Source: an uncultured Thermoguttaceae bacterium (GTDB lineage: Bacteria; Planctomycetota; Planctomycetia; Pirellulales; Thermoguttaceae). From it: DNA of 64,000 bases. The stretch is taken from NCBI GenBank assembly GCA_938084835.1, contig CALKER010000012.1, forward strand, positions 62,001 to 126,000, read 5' to 3'. Under the pieces are notes generated by a model. That model was not told the origin of the DNA, made no database searches, and worked only from the letters and a program-made list of their open reading frames with translations. Positions 1-7,380 of the stretch are shown in pieces. Position 1 is the stretch's first letter. The number at the start of each line of letters is the position of its first letter. The position numbers and the translations under genes are program-made.

Positions 1-2
1 GG

Positions 3-482
3 AAGAAGAACCAGAATCAAGACAGCCGTGAGGAAGAGGGACCCAATTCGTCGTCCGATCATGGGAGGCAACTTTTTCTGAGCTCTTCCGCAAAGTGGGG
101 TCAATCGCATCCGACTGGACCGCCCGATTACGGATTGGCACGAACGGCCCCTTTCACTGCTCACCCCGATGATCCTGTTCCGCCGGTGCCAGCATATCCT
201 AACAATCATCACCAGCTTCCGGTTGTTATAGATGGCTCCGATCGCCTAGCGGCAGGAACACTCACAGGTGAAGCGGTCACCCGACGCTCTCATGCTGGCC
301 CGAGCGGCTGGCATCCACGACTAGTTATTTGTCCGAAAACCTCCGATTGTCAAGCGGCCGGTTTTGTGAAGGTCCTGCCGCCCGCCCGAAGCAGGGTTCA
401 GGGTCATCGTACGAGACTCAGTGGCTCGCATTTAATGTCGAACCAGGGAATTCCTGCCGCCTTTACCGAGGAAGTATTGTAA
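3..482 (+). CDS. possible 3' end of a gene truncated by the left window edge
   Basis: This frame is open from the first bases of the window to a TAA at 480-482, 159 codons without a stop. The translation is hydrophilic and rich in Asn, Ser, Pro, His and Asp, like a disordered C-terminal tail, and I recognise no domain. No convincing start codon with a ribosome binding site lies inside it, so if real it enters from upstream. It ends about 220 bp before the next plus-strand gene. It could also be a chance open frame. Confidence 0.3.
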   Translation, partial: KKNQNQDSREEEGPNSSSDHGRQLFLSSSAKWGQSHPTGPPDYGLARTAPFTAHPDDPVPPVPAYPNNHHQLPVVIDGSDRLAAGTLTGEAVTRRSHAGPSGWHPRLVICPKTSDCQAAGFVKVLPPARSRVQGHRTRLSGSHLMSNQGIPAAFTEEVL

Positions 483-698
483 TGAATTTTAGTGGGCAAA
501 GCTGTCAAAATCGCAGCCACCGGTTGCTCAAAGTATAATTGGGCGAGCTCTGAAGAAGTTTAAGGTGGGAACAGAAAGGTGGTCTTTGCCCCTTCGGAGC
601 ATTGGTTGGGTGACTGTAAACCGCGGCAATGTTGGGAATTGACGACGCTTTCCTGCGGCGAAAACCAGGCCGCTTCTCCACCGAAAGGAGCCAAGCGG

Positions 699-1886
699 AT
701 GGAAAAATCCCTAGATCGTAAATTGGCGAGGCTCCGGGAAGATCCCTCCCGGCCGGATTTTATTCTGGCCGACGCCAAAGATGCCGATATGGCATACGGC
801 TTAGCGGCACCAGGTCGGAGTCCCGAGTACCACGGTCACGAGGCCCGCTTTCGCTCTTTGGCCGAGTATCGCCAGTCCATGCGCGAAATCGTGACCCAGG
901 GACTAGTCGACATCATGTTGATGAGCGCAAGTAGTAATGAAATCCTTACCATTCGCGAGCGACTCTTCGATGATAGCATGGTCACGCCGGCCGTCCGGGC
1001 CAACGATACCACTGACATATGGCTTGCCACCGGAACAGGCCGGTATAGCACACAACCTTCTTTGCCTTTCCGGACAGCCACAATTGATCATATCATGTGT
1101 GGCAAAGTGGAATGCCGGCCGGAAGAACGACATCTCGGAGCTAACCTAGGGCTGTATTCGGTAACCTTCAATAACGATGCCGAGCTTGACCGGCAGACTT
1201 TAGAAGCCTACAAAGCATTTCGGTTGGAGGCCGAGGCCAAAGGCTTTCGTCATTTTTTGGAGGTTTTCGATCCCAATGCTCCTGGGGAGCATTGTCCGGC
1301 TGACGTGGCTCGATTCATCAACGATCACATCGCTCGCACGCTTGCGGGAGTGACAAGTGCCGCTCGACCCCTGTTCCTCAAAATCCCCTATCATGGGCCC
1401 CAAGCGATGGAGGCACTAGTTCGTTACGACCCCACACTGATTGTGGGAATTCTTGGGGGTTCGGCCGGAACCACCTACGACGCCTTCTACATGCTGTGGG
1501 AGGCGAAAAAGTACGGGGCCCGAGCTGCACTTTACGGTCGCAAAATTAATAGCGCCGAGCACCAACTCACGTTCGTGTACTTTTTGCGGCTCATTGCCGA
1601 CGACCAGATCTTGCCGGACGAAGCGGTTCGAGCTTATCACGGAGCCCTCCAAAAGCTGGGCATTGCACCCCATCGGTCGTTGGAGGAGGATCTTCGGCTT
1701 ACTCATACCAGCACAGGATATGGCCCGAGTACTGCCGCGATACCTACGAGCTCCCGCCCCAAAGCCGTCTCCCCGCCAACCACTCCGCGACATCTCCCCT
1801 GGGAAGAGCTCCCTGATTTCTCGAAGATGTCCCCAGCCGAGAAGGCTCGCTGGAACTTGGAGAGGTGGAAGAGGATCATCGGCTGA
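699..1886 (+). CDS. DhnA/LacD-like class I aldolase-family protein
   Basis: A 395-residue protein with the look of a DeoC/LacD/DhnA-type (beta/alpha)8 aldolase. The stretch PLFLKIPYHG resembles the strand carrying the Schiff-base lysine in class I aldolases. It is followed by a glycine-rich phosphate-binding-like segment (VGILGGSAGTTYDA) and by GARAALYGRKI, where DhnA-type enzymes have a GRN-like motif. No signal peptide, so probably cytoplasmic. The ATG at 699 was chosen over an upstream in-frame codon because GAAAGGAG lies 8 bases before it and the 40 residues further upstream look non-coding. The last 60 residues are Pro/Ser-rich and poorly structured. It stands alone, with a gene-free gap downstream. 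Substrate unknown; the family assignment is from motif memory, not a search. Confidence 0.6.
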   Translation: MEKSLDRKLARLREDPSRPDFILADAKDADMAYGLAAPGRSPEYHGHEARFRSLAEYRQSMREIVTQGLVDIMLMSASSNEILTIRERLFDDSMVTPAVRANDTTDIWLATGTGRYSTQPSLPFRTATIDHIMCGKVECRPEERHLGANLGLYSVTFNNDAELDRQTLEAYKAFRLEAEAKGFRHFLEVFDPNAPGEHCPADVARFINDHIARTLAGVTSAARPLFLKIPYHGPQAMEALVRYDPTLIVGILGGSAGTTYDAFYMLWEAKKYGARAALYGRKINSAEHQLTFVYFLRLIADDQILPDEAVRAYHGALQKLGIAPHRSLEEDLRLTHTSTGYGPSTAAIPTSSRPKAVSPPTTPRHLPWEELPDFSKMSPAEKARWNLERWKRIIG

Positions 1887-3061
1887 TTGAGGCCGTGGTG
1901 GTGAATCAAAGGTTCGTTCGATGGGACGGTTCAGCCGCTCTTCACCTACATGTCAAAATCGCGAAGGCCCCTGCAGTACGCCATGAATCAGGCCGTGCAT
2001 GTGTGGTACTAGCACCCTCCTCATGGATCCTCCCCTAAGAAGGAGTGTGAAATCCAAACAGATGTGGGCCGTTGTAACGTTTAGGGGGGCCTTCCTACGA
2101 AAAAGGGTGAAATGCCCCCACTGTGCAACTTGCGGTCCCGTGATGCGGGTCCTCCCTACGAACAAGGGTAACATCCTTCATTGCGTCCTGCACACGCCGC
2201 CCGGTGGGGCTCTCCTCCACGAACGAGGTCGAAATGCTGCCTCGGTTCTGGGATGGTTGCCGCTCTGAGCTCGGGCGGACAAAACTCCGGTCAAAGGGAA
2301 GGGGGCGCGCTGGGCGGAAATCGCGAATTGCATCGTCGAGGTAATGTCAGGTTTTTCCCGGAAGTAGCGCCCGGGGATATCAAGATAAATTTTGACTAAG
2401 TTTATGATTTCGATTTATGTCGACATGCTTCCTCCAATGGGAGGAAAAATTCGATAAGTTGGGAAAATTATGGGCTTTTCGGCGGTGACGAAATTGAGGG
2501 GAGCTCCGAGGGGAAACCTAGCAAGCGGTGGCTTAGAGTGAAAGTTGGCTAGAAGTGATCTAAAAGCCCGCTAGGAAAGACTTTCCGGATAGGGGGCAAG
2601 AAGTTGATCACGGCAGCAAGTACCGCACTAAGGGGCCATTTTCGTAGTTCGCAAAATGATGCCGCCACCCGATAGACCAGTCGTGTCAGTTAACGAGTAC
2701 ATCTAAAAAGTACATCCGTAGCTTGTTGAAACGGTCACGAGTAAGACCGGGCAGAGGTGAAGACTTAGCCAAACCTGCTGTGACGCCAAAAACCTTCCCA
2801 CGAATGAGCTGGCCGAGCTCGCTTTTTTGGAAGGCCGTTTGGCCTTGCCGGACCAAGCCGAAACCGGGTAATATCCCGTTTTTGCGAAGAAAAATTCCCC
2901 GGGATTGGCGGGAGGCTCTTTCACGCGACGTAAATACACTGCCGTGGCCAACAGCTCTTTAAGCGTGTCGTTCCGACCCGAGGGATAGGGGTTTTAACCG
3001 GGCCCCAGCCGGAGTCATCGCAAGTAGGAACTTCCATTTTTCGCGAGCGACGGGCGAGTCC
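1887..3061. other. gene-free stretch with degenerate 61-bp-period repeats
   Basis: Short frames here overlap on both strands, lack ribosome binding sites and resemble no family, so I call none. The one organised element is the repeat block at about 2026-2235. The part from 2240 to 3061, upstream of lpxD, shows nothing I can name. Confidence 0.6.
2026..2235 (+). repeat. four degenerate ~28-bp repeats at 60-61 bp spacing (relict CRISPR-like array)
   Basis: Four related units end at 2053, 2113, 2174 and 2235, so the spacing is 60, 61 and 61 bp. Units 2 and 3 match at 23 of 28 positions (shared core CCTACGAA then AAGGGT); units 1 and 4 are more diverged. Each unit has short complementary arms (CCTT/AAGG, CCCT/AGGG, CCTC/GAGG, TCCT/AGGA) that vary in step around a small loop, and each tends to end in GAAAT. 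The roughly 32-base intervals are unrelated. A 61-bp period with a hairpin repeat is the geometry of type I-E arrays (29 + 32). No cas gene is in the window. Confidence 0.5.
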
Positions 3062-4183
3062 ATGGAAATCAAGCTGGGTTTTTTGGCAGAACTGGTCGGG
3101 GGCTGGCTCATCGGCGACGAGAACATCACCCTTCGAGGAGCTGCCCCTCTTCCGTCGGCCGGTCCCGGCCTCATCACACTTGTGGATCGGCAGGAACGAT
3201 TGCCGCTGGCGCAGCGATCGGGCGCATCTGCAGTGTTGATTCCTTGCGGTGTGGAGCCGAACGGCCTCCCTGCCATCCAAGTGCGCGAGGTTCACCGTGC
3301 TTTCGAGCGGATCATGCGGTGGTTCTATCCACCACGCGTTCGGCGAAGGGTGGGAATTAGCCCGCTGGCGTGGATTGCCCCAACGGCCAAAATTGCCGAG
3401 GACGTGGATATCTACCCCTTTGCCACCATTGAGGACGAGGTGGAAATCGGCTCAGGATGTACGATCTTTAGCGGCGTGCACATAATGGCCGGCTGCAAAA
3501 TCGCCGAAAACGTTACGATCTTCCCCAACGCCGTCCTCTACGAAAACACGGTTGTGGGGCCGCGCTGCATCATTCATTCCGGGGCCGTTCTTGGTGCTTA
3601 CGGCTTTGGTTATCTGCTGGAGAATGGCCGACATGCTCTTGCCCCTCAATTGGGCAATGTGGTGCTTGAGGCTGACGTGGAGGTTGGTGCCGGCGCAACT
3701 ATCGACCGGGGCACATATGGACCCACCGTAATCGGCGAGGGGACAAAGATTGACAACCTAGTTCTGGTCGCGCACAACTGCAAGATCGGCCGGCACAATC
3801 TCATTTGTGGCCAGGTGGGAATCGCCGGAAGCGTCACCAGTGGCGACTATGTGGTCATGGCCGGGCAAGTTGGCATTAGAGACCACGTCCGCGTGGGCCA
3901 CGGAGCCATTCTCGGCGCCATGGCTGGCATCATGAACGACGTCCCCGACAACGCCCGAGTTGTGGGCATTCCGGCTACCCCCGAGAGAGAACAAAAGGTG
4001 AAGCAAGCCGTCCTCGGCAAATTGCCAGAAATGCGCCAAGAATTAAAGAGACTACAGGCGAAGATCGTCGAACTGGAGGCACGCCTCGACAAACTTACTG
4101 GCAGTTCCCCACCCTCAACTTGCCCAGAGCTTCGGGCATCCGAGTCCTCTGCCACGCAGCACCCACAACAGGGCACCTACTAA
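3062..4183 (+). CDS. lpxD: UDP-3-O-acylglucosamine N-acyltransferase
   Basis: 373 residues, close to the usual LpxD length plus a short tail. LpxD adds the N-linked acyl chain to UDP-3-O-acyl-glucosamine in lipid A synthesis, at the cytoplasmic face of the inner membrane. The N-terminal domain (about 1-100) is followed by a left-handed beta-helix of hexapeptide repeats (about 105-315). The catalytic histidine is H238 within LVLVAHNCKIG. The end (330-373) is a helical segment with heptad-like leucines, then a Ser/Pro/Gln-rich tail. A hairpin terminator follows at once, and lpxI begins 179 bp downstream, so this is a small lipid A locus. Its presence implies an LPS-type outer membrane. Confidence 0.95.
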   Translation: MEIKLGFLAELVGGWLIGDENITLRGAAPLPSAGPGLITLVDRQERLPLAQRSGASAVLIPCGVEPNGLPAIQVREVHRAFERIMRWFYPPRVRRRVGISPLAWIAPTAKIAEDVDIYPFATIEDEVEIGSGCTIFSGVHIMAGCKIAENVTIFPNAVLYENTVVGPRCIIHSGAVLGAYGFGYLLENGRHALAPQLGNVVLEADVEVGAGATIDRGTYGPTVIGEGTKIDNLVLVAHNCKIGRHNLICGQVGIAGSVTSGDYVVMAGQVGIRDHVRVGHGAILGAMAGIMNDVPDNARVVGIPATPEREQKVKQAVLGKLPEMRQELKRLQAKIVELEARLDKLTGSSPPSTCPELRASESSATQHPQQGTY

Positions 4184-4199
4184 CTGGGCCAGCCTGGGC

Positions 4200-4221
4200 G
4201 GGGAAGATGGCTCCCCTTTTT
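4200..4221 (+). terminator. rho-independent terminator after lpxD
   Basis: A GGGGA/TCCCC stem with a 7-base loop (4200-4204 with 4212-4216) is followed directly by five T residues. It lies 17 bases after the lpxD stop and would separate lpxD from lpxI. Confidence 0.6.
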
Positions 4222-4362
4222 GGGTGAATAGAGGGTAGCCCAAAGGCTTCTCGCTCGAAGATCCCTGATGAGGCCCTACCTGTCAACTCCAACGAACGAG
4301 GAAGCGGCCGGGGACTTCCCCTGCAGGCCCATGGGTAAGCGAAGCAAGCCGAGGCTGATTTC

Positions 4363-5289
4363 GTGACGGAGAGACAGGAGATTTCTCGAGCCGAACGATT
4401 GCACACCGTGCACCCACGCCGCATTGGCCTTATTGCCGGTTGGGGAGATCTTCCCCTTGCGGTGGCGGCGGGACTAAAAAACTCCGGTTGGGAGGTCTTT
4501 TGCTTGGGGGTACGTCACCATGTAGATCCAGCCATCCAGGAATTTTGTGCCGACTTTCACATTATAGGACTAGCCCGCATGGGGGCAGCGCTCCGGTATT
4601 TTCGCCGCCATCGCATTAGCGAGGCTACCATGGTGGGAAAGATTTTTAAAACCGGGTTGCTACGGCCGGATTTGATCCTTCGGGAGCTGCCTGACTGGCT
4701 AACAATTCGGGCTTTTGCCCCACATTTTTTCTTTCGCTCCCGGGATTGCCGTGATGACAGCTTGCTTGGACGAGTGGTGGAAGTCTTCGGGCGCTACGGC
4801 GTGCGGTTTCTTTCGGCCACAGAGCTGCTCCCAGAACTCCTTGCCCCAGCGGGGGTCCTCACCGCTAGCCACCCGATGCGCGCTGAGTGGGCCGACATTC
4901 GGTTCGGCTGGCGCATGGCCAAGGGAATTGGAGGTCTTGATATTGGCCAGACTGTCTGCATCAAAAGCCTAACCGTGCTAGCGGTGGAAGCTATCGAAGG
5001 TACCGATGAATGTATTCGCCGGGCCGGAACCTTATGCCCAGGCGGCCACTTCACTGTGGTCAAAGTGGCTAAACCGCGGCAAGACATGCGGTTTGACGTG
5101 CCCACCATTGGCCCACTGACCATCCGCACGATGATTGAGGCTGGGGCTAGAGTCCTCGCCGTGGAGGCCCACAAAACCATCCTGCTTCATCCGGCAGAGA
5201 CCATTGCGCTAGCCAACAAGCATCGCCTGGTGGTGGTGGCCACAAAGCCGGAGGACCAGTCCTGGCAAGAGGATGAGCAGACCAGCTGA
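4363..5289 (+). CDS. lpxI: UDP-2,3-diacylglucosamine pyrophosphatase LpxI
   Basis: 308 residues of the LpxI (former DUF1009) family, which hydrolyses UDP-2,3-diacylglucosamine to lipid X and UMP and replaces LpxH in many non-enterobacterial diderms. Visible family signatures are an N-terminal IGLIAGWGDLPLAVA nucleotide-binding-like start, HIIGLARMGAALRYFR, a DDSLLGRVVEVF stretch in the middle, and a C-terminal KVAKPRQDMRFDVPTIG with IEAGARVLAVEAHKT. The start is a GTG at 4363; the 20 residues before the conserved core are extra. It follows lpxD in the same orientation. Confidence 0.92.
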   Translation: MTERQEISRAERLHTVHPRRIGLIAGWGDLPLAVAAGLKNSGWEVFCLGVRHHVDPAIQEFCADFHIIGLARMGAALRYFRRHRISEATMVGKIFKTGLLRPDLILRELPDWLTIRAFAPHFFFRSRDCRDDSLLGRVVEVFGRYGVRFLSATELLPELLAPAGVLTASHPMRAEWADIRFGWRMAKGIGGLDIGQTVCIKSLTVLAVEAIEGTDECIRRAGTLCPGGHFTVVKVAKPRQDMRFDVPTIGPLTIRTMIEAGARVLAVEAHKTILLHPAETIALANKHRLVVVATKPEDQSWQEDEQTS

Positions 5290-5757
5290 CCCACCGGTTT
5301 ACGCCCCCGGTGTCGTAGCTTTTTTTCTCCTTTCCTCGGCGAGAAAAGTGTTGCGTGTGTTGGGCATGGCAAATTTTTTCATGTTTACGATCGGAGACGG
5401 AACAGCCCTTCGAAATCGTGGGGATCAGAGGCGAAACCCTGCCCAAGCAGTGCCACACGGTGGAGCGAAGCAGCCCCCTTGACCGCCCCCGGAAGCCAGC
5501 ATTATCGTTTGAACAGGTGGGATTGAACTTAGCCCCCAAATGGGGCGCCGCGACCTCGTCATGTTTTACATCGTAAAAACCTGTTGCGGCTTTTTAAGAA
5601 TCGCATTTTTAGCGGTGGAAACGCAAAAGCCTGGTAGGCCTTCAATGTTACTGGAGCTTTGCTGATTTATCCTCGTTGGTTTAAGGCCTGGATTGTCATC
5701 ACGGGGCAGGGTGCCCAAGGGCCCCACATCGGGGCGGTGCGGGGCACTTCCGCGCGC
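5290..5757. other. convergent intergenic region
   Basis: This lies between lpxI (plus) and the amidohydrolase (minus). A CACCGG/CCGGTG hairpin is near the lpxI end. I see no gene; the small frames on both strands lack start signals and family resemblance. Confidence 0.6.
5292..5326 (+). terminator. possible terminator after lpxI
   Basis: A perfect 6-bp stem (5292-5297 with 5307-5312) is followed after 7 bases by seven T residues. The T-tract is further from the stem than in a classical terminator. Confidence 0.4.
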
Positions 5758-7191
5758 CTAGCCCTTGAACCAGGGCGCGGTCCGGAGAGCCGCTTGTTTC
5801 TCAGCAATGCGAAAGACTCGTCGCGCGTTGCCGTTCATAATCGGGTCGATGAGTTCTAATGCATTATCCAGCGTGAGGTAGCCTTCCTCCACGAGCTCGC
5901 TTAAAGCCAAGGCAATTCCATGCCGCGCCACCAAGGCATGCCCCAATACGGGTTCGACTGGGCGATAGTCCCCCCCGAAGGTGAAAATCTTGTTTGCAGG
6001 GGCGGTAACCAAGTATTTTTTGAGAAAGTCTTTGGCGGCCACGGGGTTGATAATCCAGGCCCAACACATATCGATATAGGCGTTGGTATAATGCTTAGCG
6101 ACACTGAGGAGATCCTCGTAATAGGGATAGCAGATGTGCATGAACACGAACGTGGTTTCCGGGGAACGGCGACACAACTCGCAACAAGCGGCGGGGTTGA
6201 GTCCCACCCGACCAAGTGGCATGTAATTTTGCCCGGCGTAATAGCCTGTGTGTAGCTTTACCGGAAGCCCTTCCCGGGTGGCTCGCCGCACCGCATACCA
6301 GAAAAGGTGATCCTCGAGCGTTTTTTGCTCTCCCACCGCCAGCTTTTCTCCTGACAGCTGTTTTTGGAAAACTGCCTCAGCTTCCTCCGGTGGAACATCT
6401 TCGTAGTCGATGTTTCGCGCGTAAGCATTCTGCGATTTGACGGCTGTGGCATATCTGCCGTAACGATCAAACCACCAATCAATCACCCCATGCCAATCAG
6501 CCAGTGAACGAACAGCAAGTCCTGTTGGTTCGCCATAGGCACGGAGATTCGGCCCGACGAACATCCCCACAATCGACAAGTCCTGCATCAGTAACAAAGG
6601 ATCCCGGGCCTCGCGGAACCGACCGCTGTCCACGTGGCAGGATTCAATCTTAGCCAAATCGCACAAGATACGTCGATAAAACCCCGGACGGCGAACATCG
6701 TGATAACACTGGGCTAATTTGTCCACAGTGTCCGAGGTTATATCCTCAATTTCATAGAGTTCCCGGACAGCAATCCGCACGGCAAGGCCATACCCGGTAT
6801 TCTTGACCCATTTCCAGTAAGGGGCCGCAATTTCCCACTTTTCCACCGGGGAAAGCCGGGCGACAAAGAAGCGCTCATATTCAGACTGTGGCATCCCAGC
6901 CACCAAAAAGTCAGAATTGAGATAATGTTCGAAAAGCACCGTCCACGGCTCCTGGGGTGTTCCCCCTGGCCCGCGAAGACAATCCTCCTCGTCAGGAAGA
7001 TGCTCATGTGTGTCAACTAGGGGGGTTTCCCACACGCACTGGAAAATCTTCCTGCGAATGTCGGACAAGCCTTCTTGTGCCGTGGGCTCCACGCGGGGCA
7101 AGTCTCTGAAGGCAACTCGCCCGTAAACACCGCTTGCCCCCAGACCGCCCATGGCAAACAGGCTGGCTCGCCGAGTCATTTTCGTTTCCAT
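5758..7191 (-). CDS. exported metal-dependent amidohydrolase
   Basis: 477 residues. The N-terminus METKMTRRASLFAMGG carries a twin-arginine motif and a small-residue hydrophobic stretch, so export through Tat is likely. The mature part opens with PLVDTHEHL, the strand-1 metal-binding His-x-His of the amidohydrolase superfamily; the later VKLHTGYYAGQ, FVFMHICYPYYE and FTFGGDYRPVEP supply plausible further metal and acid ligands. It most resembles Amidohydro_2/uronate-isomerase-like proteins. The ATG at 7191 was preferred over one 51 bases upstream because GGGGAG lies 8 bases before it and it places the RR motif near the start. It is in the same direction as the 821-residue gene upstream of it (gap 189 bp). 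Substrate unknown. Confidence 0.72.
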   Translation of the reverse strand: METKMTRRASLFAMGGLGASGVYGRVAFRDLPRVEPTAQEGLSDIRRKIFQCVWETPLVDTHEHLPDEEDCLRGPGGTPQEPWTVLFEHYLNSDFLVAGMPQSEYERFFVARLSPVEKWEIAAPYWKWVKNTGYGLAVRIAVRELYEIEDITSDTVDKLAQCYHDVRRPGFYRRILCDLAKIESCHVDSGRFREARDPLLLMQDLSIVGMFVGPNLRAYGEPTGLAVRSLADWHGVIDWWFDRYGRYATAVKSQNAYARNIDYEDVPPEEAEAVFQKQLSGEKLAVGEQKTLEDHLFWYAVRRATREGLPVKLHTGYYAGQNYMPLGRVGLNPAACCELCRRSPETTFVFMHICYPYYEDLLSVAKHYTNAYIDMCWAWIINPVAAKDFLKKYLVTAPANKIFTFGGDYRPVEPVLGHALVARHGIALALSELVEEGYLTLDNALELIDPIMNGNARRVFRIAEKQAALRTAPWFKG

Positions 7192-7380
7192 AATGGTGCT
7201 CCCCAACTGTTTCTGGTGTTCAACCCAAGTTTCCGAGAGCACGCAGCGGAGGAGGAGGCCCGCGGCTGCCTCGATTAGCCACGGGCGCCCTTACCTGCCA
7301 GGAGCTCTTTTCCCAAAAGACCTGAACAATGGCCCCTGCTGCTTCCGTTTCGGAGGACTTGGCGGCGCCGCCCCAGGGTC

